Shown piece after piece: positions 1 through 12,234 of a DNA stretch of 64,000 bases (position 1 is the stretch's first letter; every line of letters starts with the position of its first letter). Made by a program: the position numbers and the translations under genes. The notes beneath the pieces were generated by a model. That model saw only the letters and a program-made list of their open reading frames with translations. It was not told the origin of the DNA and did not search any database. The DNA is from Arctopsyche grandis (lineage: Eukaryota > Arthropoda > Insecta > Trichoptera > Hydropsychidae). The stretch is from contig NC_135362.1 of assembly GCF_051622035.1 (NCBI RefSeq), positions 21,847,001 to 21,911,000 on the forward strand, given 5' to 3'.

Positions 1-964
1 TCAAAACTTATTACAACGACAAAAATATTTCCAAGAAACGAAGTTCATTTAAAATTTGTGATTGTTCTGATTGTTACATAAGCTTTGAACGGTAGCAAAT
101 GTAATACTTTTCCGCCACTTAATGACACACACGTACTTGCAGTGTGATTCAAATCCAACGCGTAAAAAGTTGATAAATTTATGTGCGTAAATCGTTAACT
201 TTTTACAGCCCATAATTTATTATGCAGTCTAAAATCACTTAAAACAGTCGATAAGTTGCAACCGCGCGACGCAAACAAAGAAGCGTGTACAGATAGGGAG
301 GGTGATAGTGAAATTTAAATAATAATAACACAAATACGAAATAATTATTCTTCATTTTTGCACGCATTGCGACAAAATCGCATTCGGTGGGGGCGCTGCA
401 TTTTTATTGCATTGGACAGGGAGGGGGCGGGGGGTGTGTGTTTTTCGTAGGTCTTTTCCCCCAACAACGGGGGAGTGAGTACAAAGAGCGTGCGACTACT
501 TGACACGCAATAATTTAAAGTCGCCGACAACAACAGCACTTTAACGACACTATATCTCTATTTCCACTATTTTGCAATTCATTTGTGTGTACATACATAC
601 ATACAAATATATGTATACGAATGGCGAAGTCGGCGACGGTCGCCTTCGGTATATTCTAATTTTTTTAAATGCATGTATGTGCAGTTAAATGCAGTTGTAC
701 AACTGCGTCGATTATATTAACATACTAAATACGGTGCTAGTATAATACTCATATGCTGAAACATTATTGCTTTGCGGGCCAAGTTTTCAAAATCAAAAAC
801 ACTACTGGTAATCTAAAAGTGTCTACTGCTAAATAAAAAAGTTTGCCAATCCTTTTTTATGATATGTTACATTTTTCTACAAACAAATTCATCAACTGAT
901 GTCGACTTGGCATTGCTGATTTTTTCATCCAATTTGGGTAGCATTCAAACACTGCCTATACCAA
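1..964. other. AT-rich DNA, no gene seen
   Basis: No coding region, RNA gene or repeat is recognised. The only departure from the AT-rich background is a G-rich stretch near 385-475. Short reading frames here lack any recognisable motif and are treated as chance. Confidence 0.5.
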
Positions 965-1395
965 GGATACCCAACCTTTTCGAAGTTGGGAGCTGCTTTT
1001 CATGTAAATTTTCATGACAATCGACTTTTTTGTTGATGATTTTTCTTTTTAAAGTTAAAAATATTTATGTACGCAAGTATTTTTCTAGATTCAATAAATT
1101 CCATATATCTAAGTATAAAAAAAGATTTCAACCGTCTCAATTTAACGTCATTTACAATTCAATCACTTATTATTATTCTATATTTCCCACATCCATTTCC
1201 CACAAAATCATTGCGATGGTTTTTCCCAGACTTTGTACATAATTTTCATTCTTATTTAAAGGTGATGATAAGAAACTGTAAATTTCATGAAGGTCTTTAA
1301 TATCAGTAAACCTCTTGTTAAATTAATTGATTGAAATTATCCCTTTTCTCAATTTAAATTTTCCTTATTTCCAGCAAAAGCACAAGAAATCTAAT
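965..1395 (+). repeat. Dispersed repeat, copy 1 (pairs with 42010-42455)
   Basis: This stretch aligns by eye with 42010-42455 in the same orientation. Shared blocks in order are a 'TTTTCAT..CAATCGAC' start, a 'TTAACGTCATTT.CAATTCAATCA' block, 'TTTCCCACA.CCAT', 'GCGATGGTTT' and 'CTTCTTGTTAA'. The two copies are diverged (roughly two thirds identical by eye), so the family is old. The upstream flank (about 958-985) resembles hAT-type ends that read 'CCCAACCTTTT', but no matching opposite end or target duplication was found. It is probably a non-autonomous DNA transposon remnant; the class is not established. Confidence 0.55.
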
Positions 1396-3020
1396 AAAAT
1401 ATAGTTATATACTTCAATGTTGATCATCAGAAAATTATTATTATTATTATTATTATTATTGTAATCGACAAATATGTCTTAATTGTAATATAAATAAATA
1501 ATGTTGTGCACACCTATAATTGATGTATGTATATTATACCAGAATCATAAATGTGTAAAGAATATATTGTGTAATGTATGTACATTGTTGGTGAGCCTTT
1601 TTAAATAAAATAAAAATAAAATTAGATGAAATCAACGAAAAAAATTAATAAATACTTTAATTGATATTAATGTATTTATTGATATTAAAAACGTAAGTAA
1701 GGGTAGACATAGAACGTAACAAGTTATCGTGACAAATTTACTCACAGATAGTATAAGCCATGGGTTCCCAACATTTGGTCGATCTCAATCACGATTGTGA
1801 ATCAACATAAAAGTGAATTTAATTTTTAATCGTGTGAAATACGCTAGCCATATTTATTAAGTAGATTTTATGAAGTAGAATTAGTCATAATGAAGATATG
1901 TGCATTTAAATTTATAAATGATTTGCAATATAATATAAAAGAATTTTATTCTACTCAAGAAATAATAACGATGATACTTGATATTAATAAATAAATATAT
2001 TTTTTTTCAAACACGACTCACAAATATGAGTCGGTTCGAATTGACATTTAAAATTGTTCTGTAATTGAGTGAAATTTCATAGCGCCGTATATATGTATTT
2101 CACACGCAATCAATACTATCAATGTGTACTTAAAATTACATAAAACAGGCGCATAAACTTATTGCATTTGATAACATAAATATTTTCACCAGATCTTATT
2201 TAGATATATGGGTAAATTATTTAATAAAGAATTTTATACGTTTCACTTACATATATATGTACATATAAATATATGAATAATTTAAATCGTAAAATCCCCG
2301 CGAACGTTCCACTATAGTTGGAGGAGGTGCGGTGCAATCGTTGGCCATCATCCCCCACCGTTATTTCCAACTTATCTCTTCAAATGCAAAATAGGTACAC
2401 ACCTCCAGTGAGAGTTTACCATTCACCCCTTATTTCGGCCATTCGCTGTGTAAAAATATTCAATATCTAACCGAGCGCATTCCTCTTTAATATTGAAACA
2501 CTCTTTCGTTTTCTCCCTCGCGGTGTGCGCGCGCATATCTTATGCATTTCTACCGTTGCGAATACAGTATTTCCACACAACCTCTGGCTTTTTCTTTTAA
2601 AGTCGGAAAGAAGAGCGGTGCGGCGTGCATTACTAGGGGGATGTGAAAGGCATATATGGCCGATGCCGAGGAGAGAGCGCGGGGGCGGCAATAAGAATTG
2701 CGACGTGCTAATGCTCGCATTCCCGCGGGATTTTTACTGAGACGTGTTCCGTGGCTTTAAGGCTCTATCCCATCAAAGCTGGTCGCTCGTAAAACTCAGA
2801 ATTATTTACAAGACACCCTGTAGTCGAAATTCGAGTCTTGCTAAGAAAAAACAACAAACAATTTTATTTTCGAGATTTTTCATGACTGTAACCTAGCACA
2901 CATTATAACTTACACATTTCAAAGGGAACGTCAAGGAAAATCAAGTACTTTCTAGTTACTAAAACTATCAGTTTAAAATTACCCATCATGCAACTACAAT
3001 CAACAATCAAAAATCCAACT
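1396..3020. other. No gene; microsatellite and one GC-richer island
   Basis: It holds an (ATT)n microsatellite near 1437-1461. A hAT-like terminal motif with CCCAACATTTGG lies near 1757-1790, with no partner end found. A GC-richer block spans about 2290-2760. Overlapping reading frames in that block on both strands look like composition effects. Confidence 0.4.
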
Positions 3021-3470
3021 AGCCAGCAGCATAGCTCGATCGTTAAGCTTCTGCTTAGCGTCGAGAGGCACCGAGTTTGATCCCATGAGCTGACCTCGAT
3101 TGAAAATAATTTTTCTGAGTATATCTGTAGTGCTGCTGGTCAGACCTGGATATTTATGACTCCAGGTCGATCGTTTCCTATCAGAGTTTGCCAATTTTTT
3201 CTGATTTCATTGTTGAAACGGTTCCCGGTAAAATTGGCTAAATATCCTTCCTACCTATGTACTATGTTACCACTATTTGAGATTGATTTATGTACAATAA
3301 CATTCATGTACAATTCATAGATGTCTCGTTAATTTGCGAGTTTTTCAGTGTCTCGTAATTCAGCGACTCGTATAATAAAAAAAATGCTGCAATGTTTGTA
3401 ATTGGCCAGGAAGGCACATTGGGGTTAGCATGTAAGGCCTTCCTGGTATATATGTAAAAACAAATAATAT
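3021..3470 (+). mobile_element. tRNA-derived SINE, family A, copy 1
   Basis: The head (about 3021-3105) looks tRNA-derived. An A-box-like TAGCTCGATCGTTAAGC and a B-box-like GAGTTTGATCCC are spaced as in RNA polymerase III promoters. The core (about 3131-3240) carries a perfect 8-bp hairpin, GACCTGGA/TCCAGGTC, followed by the block TCAGAGTTTGCCAA and TTGTTGAAACGGTTCC, which recurs in every SINE in this window. The tail (3401-3470) contains a perfect 10-bp stem, CCAGGAAGGC (3406-3415) with GCCTTCCTGG (3437-3446). Its loop reads ACATTGGGGTTAGCATGTAA and it ends in an A/T-rich run. The tail matches the 3' end of the LINE at 21341-25560. It encodes no protein; transposition would depend on a LINE reverse transcriptase. 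Target-site duplications could not be defined. Confidence 0.85.
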
Positions 3471-3539
3471 GTACATCTGTATTTATTCATAATAAAATCA
3501 TTTAACACACTGTTTTTCATCCGATACCTAAATTACAGT

Positions 3540-3870
3540 AATGGACACATTTACAGTAATTCACCATCCAATGCTTGGTGAAGCCCTCTCCTATACGCTT
3601 CCATTCGTCTCTGTTTTGCGCAACTCTCATCCATCTCATCCCAAACATTTTTCTAATTGCTTTCACCCTTTTACATCATCTCAAGTACCATTCTAACACT
3701 ATTTTAGTCCATTTTTCTAGCTACATGACCCGCCCATTGACATTTCAATCTCTTCAATCTCTCTTCAAATGCCCCTGTAATACTTCTAACCTACGTATTC
3801 CGTTTCCTATCTCTCCTCGTTATACTAAACATACAGTGTTCCATACTGCTTTGAGTGCATTGGAGTTAGA
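3540..3870 (-). pseudogene. RTE-type retrotransposon remnant (C-terminal RT region)
   Basis: Read on the minus strand, this stretch encodes, with stops and frame changes, the signature end of RTE/BovB-clade polymerases. There is a segment like 'AVW.T..', 'R.RKR', then 'NVNGRVM' (equivalent to 'WAGHVAR' in another frame), 'WTKIVLEWYL', 'KMFGMRWMRVAQNRDEWKR' and 'GEGFTKHWMVN'. The last two blocks are in one frame and are the best preserved. The same region of a related element is found at 21045-21340 and 25560-25815. Being 5'-truncated and broken, it is non-functional. A plus-strand frame across it is only the antisense shadow. The clade assignment rests on the recognised 'WMR.AQ.R..W' and 'GE.F...W' motifs. 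Confidence 0.75.
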
Positions 3871-6540
3871 GTAACATTTTGGCGTTCAATATTTAAGTTT
3901 CACATCAATACATTATCACTGGCAAAACACATTGATCAAAGAATATTTTTCTTCAGGCAAAGTGACATTTTTTAATTTAAAAACGGAATTCATTCGTTCA
4001 AATGCAATTTCAACTTCAACCTATGTAATTTCATATGCAGTAATGAATATGTGCGATCAATTAAATATTTAAATTAAATTATTTTTTTTTGTTAATACGA
4101 ACTTAATATATGTATATGCCGAATTTTGGTACATTTTCTCGACAATAATCCAATTGTAACTATAATTAAAGATGTGTCCAATTTAAAATTATAAATACCT
4201 TGTAAGACTGATGTAAAAAATCAGATGAAATTAATGCATATAGAACGATAGGTATAGGTATAATATGTATGTAGATTTTCTGAAATGATATAAAAATTTT
4301 CTGCATAAAATAAATAATCAAAGATTTATAACTTGATATTCTTAAAATATGTTTATGAAGAATTGAAATCTTACTTTTTGACTGATTATAAATAGCATGT
4401 AGATGTGAAGGTGATCGTCAAAGAAAATTAATAGCTACTAGTGTAAAAAAAATAAAAGAATAACATTTGAAAATGAATAATTATGTTTTTAAAATAATTC
4501 AAAAATTTAATATAACAACTGCAATAACTGTTTGTATCTAAAATACACAATAAGTAACGAAAACAGAGTTAGTTTCGTAGGACTTAGTTTGGCGACTTAT
4601 GCCTCGCTTGAGACATATTATTTGTACTGAAGTCCCTCATTGTGTCTAGTACGGTTTCGTTGCTGAAACAACAACAACAACAACACCAACAACAGTGGCG
4701 AACAAATTTATATAAATATTCAAAAGTGAGACTTCAGTTACGACCGTGTAGATTGGGGGTAATTGACGCGATTTGCCCAACGTTCGCTCGCCGAAACGAA
4801 ATTCACACGTGAAAACGTCCAAAATAGTCCGCAAAACGTTTCAAATGAAGTGATTCCGATTAAAACCCATTCTACAGTATACGAAGGTAATTTACAAAGT
4901 TCAGATCGTTACAAAGCACTCGCCGCTTTGAACAGCACGTCGAATTTCCGGGTTTTTAAATCAAGTGCAAAATGGGGTTGAGTAATTAAAAAAGCCCTCA
5001 AAACACATCCAACTCCACTTTATTAATTTTATTCACACTCGGCTTTTAATAACATGAAAAAGTTTCAACTACGATACAATCGTTGGTTATATAAAATACA
5101 AACAATGCTAAATTTTCATAGAAGAAAATAAATTTTCTGTGACGATAAATGCCGATAGCAATAAAATTTTAGTTTATCTTTGTACAGACGAAGTTTCAAA
5201 ACATGAAAAAACTAATTCTTTTCAATAGTTTGTCGAAACGATTCACTATCACATTATCTTTTTTTATTTTGTTCTTTAAGTTTTACGATACGAATACATT
5301 TTCTTAGGATTGTAAGTCGTTCGCTTAAAGCTATTAATCAGATCACACTATATTCATCTCAAATAATATTCACATAAAACTCCTTGAAGCCTATCCAGAT
5401 AGCTTGAAGCGTCTAATTTTACTGACTTTTCAACAAAATATATAATATACATAAAAATTCATGATACGAAAAGCGACGGAAACGAAAATTCATACAACGA
5501 TGTAACATTAAAAAATACGAAAATAAGTATCGCAAACGGTTCGACTGAACGTGGAAATCTCGAAAGAAGCACATATCATTTTTTGAAGTGAATCGATCGC
5601 ATCAATCTTGGATTTCTTTCAAATTTGTGTGTGAAAGGTGAGCAACGGGAGAGCAACACGTGTTGTACGGCGCACTGGCACAAAGAAAGAGAGCGATCTT
5701 TCGGCCGGTAGCGTGCCAGATGTGGAACTATTGTAGGACCAAAGAGGAAGTGGATGGTAGAGGATTTGCCGGTACAAAAATAAAAAAAAATTGCAAAAAA
5801 CCGACCATTTAGCCGTCGAGCAAACACGGCTTTTCCAGCGGGTGCCCATTGTGATGGCGAAACGACGACCGCGTCTTTTCAAACCGTGAGAAGAGAGTAG
5901 AATTTAAATTTTTATCATATTCATACGTTTATGCGAATATTATGATCCGTGTAAAATTAGGGAAACCGTAACATCGTGCATGTATTATACATATAATGGG
6001 ATGTATGTTTGCGCGGTGTGCGTTGTCTCGTGAATATGAGCGAGTGGTTAATTAACGCTCGGTGGCTTATGACGACACTTGTTGCTCTCTACAGACAGCG
6101 ACTAGTTTGTTTTTTCCAGGAAAAGGGGTCTGCAATTGTGGGCTTTTCCATCATGTTTCTCTCTGACTGAAGCCCCATTAGCTCATGAGTAGAACCGCCT
6201 TTGGAACATTGAGCGAGTGAGGGGATTCGGTATCCCTTTTGTGATGAATCGTCTTTGACGCTCAATCACTGCTACTGTAAAAATGCGATTGAGAATATAC
6301 AGTTCAAAAAGATTTTTGAAAAGAGTCGAATAATGCATAAATGCATATCATAACATTTCAATTTATTTATCAAATTTACATTCTACTATATCAAACATTT
6401 AGAAAGTGTTTTTATAGCTTTCGTATATGTTGCAATGGAATAAACTACAATAATAAAATTTTATGATAGGATATCGCGATTGGAGTCTCTGAAGAACATT
6501 TATCTAATATATTATTTCGGAAGAGACTTTGCATATATGT
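3871..6540. other. No certain gene; one candidate exon at 4763-4981
   Basis: Mostly AT-rich unique-looking DNA. An (ACA)n run lies at about 4668-4692. A 4763-4981 plus-strand frame has balanced composition (see findings) but lacks a clear splice acceptor or a homologue I can name. GC-richer DNA at about 5620-5880 has overlapping frames on the minus strand with no recognisable domain. Confidence 0.4.
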
Positions 6541-6860
6541 ACATATGTATGTAACCTTCCCGTGGAAAAACGGGAATGAGTGGCATTGCAACGCAATAAT
6601 TTCAAATGTTTTCGCGTCTCCACCTGCGTTGTTAGGGTAAAATAAACCAACAATTGAATAATTTCAAATGCGTTTACTGCCTGCGTCTTTCCCAAAAATT
6701 ATCATTACTGTAATTCAATTTGATTATTAAGTATTAATTTGAAACTGAAACATTCACTTATCGAAACACGTCGATAAACGGGAACGGGAACAGGAAAGGG
6801 AACGGGAACGGGAATTGCATGCGTTATTGCGGCATTGCAACGCATGCCGGGTTCAGCTAG
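6540..6860 (+). mobile_element. Helitron 3' terminus (non-autonomous Helitron fragment)
   Basis: The right end shows every mark of a Helitron 3' terminus. A perfect 9-bp hairpin, GCATGCGTT (6817-6825) with AACGCATGC (6839-6847), has a 13-nt loop. It is followed 9 nt later by the terminal CTAG (6857-6860), and the next host base is T, as Helitrons require. Just inside lies a subterminal cluster of GGGAAC-type repeats (about 6779-6813). The block near 6570-6640 with GGCATTGCAACGCAATAATTTCAAATG repeats the same vocabulary. No Rep/helicase coding sequence is present and the left (TC) end was not located, so this is a non-autonomous or truncated copy. The left limit given is approximate. Confidence 0.75.
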
Positions 6861-9229
6861 TTCTGAATAAAATATATGAATGTATCATACATACATTTAT
6901 TCAATGATACCTGTTGTATAACACGTTATTATAGAAAATGTACAAAAAAGTTTGTCTCAAAGGTGAGACTTATAAATAGTTTTTATTTTGTATGAAAAAA
7001 ATAATTGAATATTTATACTATTGATGCGCCTATTGATATTTCAACGGGTGGTTTCAGAAATGGAATTTATACTTGAATTAAAATAAAGTTATATGTATAA
7101 TAATAATAACAAACAACAACAATTGTCTTTGTAATCGTAATCGTAACTGTAGTTGAAACTAAAGTCACGACCGAAGTCGAAACCGAAGTCGTCATCGAAA
7201 TCAAAAGTTTTTATATATATTATATTATATTTTTGTTCAAAAAATTGGTTACATTTAAGCTGTGGCTATGCGTCATAAATCTGATTCAAAATTAATTTTA
7301 TTTGGTTGAATAAAAAAAGTGAAAATTTAATTTTATTATAGTTCAAATATAACATTGGAAAAACGCTGGAGTATTTTCCAGGAAATTTCACTATGAGAGA
7401 GTAAAAAATTTCAAAGTGAAGAGGTGACTCTTAATATGAAGTATTCTATTTTAAGAAGATATTTATATGTAGGCACATATATCTGATGCCACATTTTTAC
7501 AGTAAAAACACAAAAAAAAAATCATTTTCAAATATATATTATTTTCACATTTCACATTTCAGGTTAGAATTTTTAAAAACCATCTTGTTGTTGAACAGAA
7601 GCCTTGAAAATATAAAAGATTAAAAAATCAGGTATGTCATTTTAAAGTGGTTGTAACGAAGTGGTTTCAACTTGCATGAGTCGTGCAATCCTACTTTTAT
7701 CAAAGTAGGATTGCACCACTCAAAAGATAGACCAAAGATCTCACGGTTTCATATTCCACACTTGATGATGCACAAGCTCACTTGAATGAGACAAATGTAG
7801 ACGTTGGAATCTGATCCGACTTAGGATAAGGCGATGGAGAAGTGAAAATATAGATATCGTATTAATTTATTAAAAAAAACTCATTCAATAAGTTTTCATT
7901 CAAATTATATATATTTTAAATTGAATTACCAAGTTTGCATGTGAGTTTCGTTTGCGAAAAGGGATGGGGGGGGGGTAGGTTGGTGTGTAGCGATAATTTT
8001 TTCCCGGGAAAAAGAGAACTACGCTCGAAGTTTGCAATTCAACACGCCATTGAAACTTGGGCCCTTTCGGGGCTTCCTTCTTCGACGTTCGTTTCACCCC
8101 TCTTTCATCATCATCGGTTGGTGAAAAACTTTCGTGTGCCATTCGAAAGTTTAAGTGATCCAAAATTATACACATTTTCGAGGCCCTTTGGTGGCTGTGC
8201 CTTTTGTCATCATGCAGTCGAATTTTCTGGCTTTTTCCTCAGAAATATCTCTTTATTTTTCATCTGAACAAACAGGCCCGCCGCCGGTTGGGTTATTCAC
8301 ATTAATAGGTTTCCCCCGGGGAGAATTTTTATCGCACGGCAAGTATTTTTAATATGGAGGATAACTTCTAGTGCGGTCGGCTGTTTTACCGCTCTACTTA
8401 ATTCAACGTCGAAATATTCTCACAAGCGCAAACATGCTTTCAGACCATTTAATAACAGTCATTATTATCAATTTTCCTCTAATTGAAGTCGTATATGATT
8501 CGCAATTATACGGTTATATGCGGACGATGCAAATAATAACGATTGAAACAATGGAACTTTGTTTTTATCGAACGCTGACGAAATGAAAATGTCGCCAGAT
8601 AGACAAAGAAAAAACACGAGATCGAACAACCGAAATTGACTCACGTATCGAAAATGTTGCATCCGGATCACGCCAATAGAGCAAATAAAATGGTAACGCA
8701 TACGAAACATCGAATTCAAAATTAAATTGTTCCCAATTTTCCAGTTTTTGCGTGTTCGATATCCACCCCATACGTTTTCCGGCAAACACTCACCCCATAT
8801 CCAGCTTTATATACTTCGTTGAATGGAAGCCATTCTACATATATCTATTTATCTTATATTTCTATATGAGATGTGAACCAAATCAAATACCAATTTATTT
8901 ATCAAAATATTTGCAACGATGAAAATTCAATCCCGTTCAAATTCGTTCCATATTTTTTGTAAAGTATACATATGTACATATATATATGTAATAGAAAACA
9001 ACGTTTTGAACTTTATGACTTAAGCCCATGTTTCTAAACCTTTTTGGTGGAGACTGTATATAATAATATCTTATCTAACTTCTCAAAAAAAAACAAAACA
9101 TTAAAAAACTGCGTACAAAAGAAAATTAGATCAATTAATACAAAATATATAACTTATACAAACGGTAATTCTAATATGTTTTAAACGAAATGGGATCGCA
9201 ATGTATCGGTTAAGAAACAGAAAAGAGTT
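6861..9229. other. No gene; strong hairpin at 7678-7721
   Basis: No coding region is recognised. Frames around 7900-8350 overlap on both strands within a GC-richer patch that contains a G-run (7966-7976), and they show no known motif. The one notable structure is the perfect hairpin at 7683-7716, listed separately. Confidence 0.4.
7678..7721. repeat. Near-perfect short hairpin
   Basis: GTGCAATCCTACTTT (7683-7697) and AAAGTAGGATTGCAC (7702-7716) form a perfect 15-bp stem closed by a TATC loop. After one C-C mismatch the pairing continues with GAGT/ACTC, giving about 20 bp. The loop is too short for a normal microRNA precursor. It may be the relic of a palindromic transposon end. Confidence 0.8.
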
Positions 9230-9385
9230 ATAGCGTAACTCATTGGTTAAAATCACTGTTTACCAGTTGAGAAGGTCATGGGCTCAAAACCCAGCCGGAA
9301 TCGAGTAATCATTTGATTATATAAGCAAGGTCTGCATCGTTATTAAAACCCAGATCGACCGTCTTGTGCTAAAATTTTTCAATTT
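9225..9385 (+). repeat. Possible degenerate tRNA-headed SINE
   Basis: A segment with AACTCATTGGTTAAAAT and, 40 nt later, GGGCTCAAAACCC resembles a worn tRNA-like head. It is followed near 9348 by CCCAGATCGACCGTC, which recalls the CCAGGTCGATCGTTTC block of the SINE core. The rest of the core is not recognisable, so this call is weak. Confidence 0.3.
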
Positions 9386-9492
9386 ATCTACCTTAATTGT
9401 GACGGATCCAATACAAAACGCTAAATGGAAAAAATAGTTGAATATGAATATTATTTCTCCCCATCAAAAATATTCATAGTAATTTAATATTT

Positions 9493-9538
<46 letters not shown>

Positions 9539-11258
9539 AAAATATAAAAGCTTGGGGCTTAGGGACATGATTCAACGGTAATATCCTAAATAAAAGCTCT
9601 TGTAAATCAACATCCTCCTCCCTTCAGTTTTTGCAAATTTATCGCATTTCGAATATTTTGATTATTAATATAAAATATGCTTGCCTATAATATTTACATA
9701 AGTAAATTATATATAGAATGTGTTTCTCGCAAATTCATCGTATATCAAATTTATTGATTGTCGATTGTATCAATTTGTCCATAGATGACGCTATTGTATG
9801 TATTGTATAATATGTACATTTTTTTGATTTTTAAATGCTTTTTATTATTACAAAATTATGTTCACAATACATCTTATATCTATTATATATTATGTACATA
9901 ATTGTATTGCAATGTTTAGAATTGTTAAATACTTATGTACAAAAATTTTACCTTATGTATCGCTTTGGGGAAATCTGTCATAATAAATGTATGTAAAATA
10001 AACAAATTTAAACGACTTTTTAAATATTGAACTCTACTAAAATGTCTGGAAAATAAGTTAAAATAAGTGTTAAAATAATGTTTTTATTAATTTTAGTTCG
10101 TTGAATATTTCACTATAAAAATAATATAAAAAAAGCCAGAATCTTCAATGTTTTTCCGAGATGATGATACATTATATGATCATAATGGGCAGAAATATAA
10201 AAAAAATAAAGATTTGGCAGACCTACAACTAGATATAATAAACTTCGAGCCAAAATGGAAGTGCGTTGTCAAAACTGTACACAATAGTTAATTTCATTGA
10301 GCTACATATGTATGTGCATATGTATCTACTTGTTACTACAAGAAAAGGTATAAATCTTTCTACTGCTTCCCATCCGAAATAAAAATAGTCAACAATATCG
10401 ATAAATCAATGTCTACATTCTCTATTTTAATTCTATTGTATCGATTGTCGTACCGATTGAAGTTGCAGAGCGTGCATAGAGGAGAGCGACCGATCGATGT
10501 ATGCAAAGTTCGCACAGTGTATACATCAAAAAATAAAGTAAGAAGGAAACGAGTGGAAATTGGAGCGTGTCCTGACGTGTAAGGGGGTTGTGTTTAATAT
10601 TTGAAACAAAGGGCGGGGTGGGCCATTCGGGGCAGCCGGCCCTGGCGTATTTGCATACGAGTCGCGCACTTGGACGCCATTACGTGCTGAGCAAAGTAAA
10701 GAAAATTTCCTTTTGATACAGCCGGTTTCTGGGCACGGGGAGTGCCGGGCGCTGACTGGTGTACCGAATAAAGCCACCGTACGTGGCGCACCCTCCGCGG
10801 GCAATTTCGGACAAAAATTCGCCCATTTCGCATTCAAATTGCTCAATTTTATTTTCAACATCGACGCCTGCCGCGCTTTTTTTATTATATTTTATTTTTG
10901 CCCTCTTTGGGCGCGTGTATCGGCTTTCGAACATCCGCGACGCGAATCTATGATTTTTCCGTTTCCGTATGCATACGCGTGCCTTACAATATACGGAGTG
11001 TGATCAAAAAATGCGAATGTGAACTTCATACTGGATGTAAAAAATGGGTAATAAATACTTGTATTAATTGTTTAATTTTGAAGTACTTGTATTGAATGCC
11101 TACTAACTATTTAGAGTTCAAAACCTAGAATAATTATTATTCAATTAATTTTTCAGCAGATATTACCAACAAACTAACCGGGATAAAAGCCCGCTTGGCA
11201 ACCACTGGAATACATTAAACTAATAATTATTGATTTTTAAATGTAGATTATTATTTAT
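9386..11258. other. No gene; (TA)n at 9495-9537 and a GC-richer block
   Basis: A (TA)n microsatellite occupies about 9495-9537. A GC-rich block at about 10560-10990 has overlapping open frames on both strands, the pattern expected from composition. No domain or splice structure was recognised in it. It may be conserved regulatory DNA, but that is a guess. Confidence 0.4.
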
Positions 11259-11264
11259 TATTAT

Positions 11265-12228
11265 GGGAGAGTGGTGTACCTATGGACGAATGTACCTGTG
11301 GACAATGACTTTATTTCGGTCGGGGAAAATATTTTTGCTACACAATGTTCTAGGGAATTATGAACATCGAATATTAGCAACATTCAATCCACCTTTTGGT
11401 ACCGCGCGCTGCCAAATTCGAGAATTTCGTTATTTGGGACCCAAAAGTAAATATTTACCAACGAACTGTTTGTTTTTTCATATTTATTAAAATAACTTTT
11501 CATACAAGATATGCATTTAGTTTTGTATAGTGGCTATTTAACTATTTGGTAACGACGATATCTGTGTTAAAACTTAACCACAAAGAAGTGTATTTTAATA
11601 TTAGTTGAATATTTCGTTTTGTTGTACCTTTGGACATTTATTTGGTTGTACCTCTGGACGCGTCCAGATGTTAAGGTTAGAGGTTATTGTGAAATTAACA
11701 AACAAAAAGGCTTTCAAGTATTATGTTGCTGAAGTTATGAATAATCCAATCGAAAATGATATTGAAATTAAGTATTACAAGAAAATATCGACAAACAGAT
11801 TTCTTGTGGTCGATGACAAAATTTATAATAATTGTCAAGAGGAAATTTCTGGGAAATTGCCTCCTCCTCGAGTGGTAGGCCAGCCTGGTAGACTCAAATC
11901 ACAGTTGGAATTTAATGTAGACCTTGAGAATTTCAACATTGGATGAAATAGTTTACTTTGTATAAATTATCATATCTGTCCAAAGGTACAACATACATAT
12001 GTACACTGTCCATAGGTTCAACATAGTGTTGAACCTTTGGACAATTATTTTGTCTCTATTATTTTTGCAAAAAATAAAAACTGTTATACTATCATTAATT
12101 TTTCTTTTCTAATTTTAATCTTGAATATTCAACCTATCTAATGACATTAAAAAGTTTGCATAAAACAATAAAGTTGCTGAGCTATGAGTTAAAAAGCGAA
12201 AATTGTCCACAGGTACACCACTCTCCCC
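11265..12228. mobile_element. DNA transposon, pogo-like, with iteron arrays
   Basis: The ends are inverted: GGGAGAGTGGTGTACC at the left and the complement ending CTCTCCCC at the right. The hexamer TATTAT lies directly outside both ends (11259-11264 and 12229-12234), which includes the TA duplicated by Tc1/mariner/pogo elements. Inside are eight copies of a 13-bp motif close to GTACCTNTGGACA. Five are direct (11276, 11292, 11624, 11648, 12031) and three are inverted (11977, 12007, 12204), clustered toward the two ends like transposase-binding sites. The internal frame 11605-11946 resembles the C-terminal region found after pogo/Tigger-type DDE transposases. About 960 bp is too short for an autonomous element, so this is an internal-deletion derivative. 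Confidence 0.75.
11605..11946 (+). pseudogene. Pogo/Tigger-like transposase, C-terminal remnant
   Basis: The frame is 113 codons. From about residue 27 it reads as a compact accessory domain, with 'KAFKYYVAEV', a short acidic stretch, 'KYYKKISTNRFLVVDD' and a C-terminal 'LPPPRVVGQPGRLKSQLEFNVDLENFNI'. I recognise this arrangement (a chromo/Tudor-like strand set followed by 'LP.P....G......F..D...Y.I') from the C-termini of pogo/Tigger-type transposases in insects. The DDE catalytic domain and the DNA-binding domain are absent. The first ~25 codons overlap two of the iterons (11624 and 11648) and are probably not coding. It lies between the transposon's inverted ends, in keeping with an internal deletion that removed the 5' coding part. 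It cannot be a working transposase. Confidence 0.55.
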
Positions 12229-12234
12229 TATTAT

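Noticed and set aside
3575..3874. A 99-codon plus-strand frame.
   Set aside because: The minus strand of the same DNA encodes recognisable RTE polymerase motifs, so the plus-strand frame is a shadow.
7683..7716. The hairpin as a microRNA precursor.
   Set aside because: A 4-nt loop and a 15-20-bp stem are too short for Drosha/Dicer processing.
10526..11003. Five overlapping frames of 64-111 codons on both strands.
   Set aside because: The block is GC-rich and stop-poor in all frames. None shows a recognised domain, start context or splice signals.
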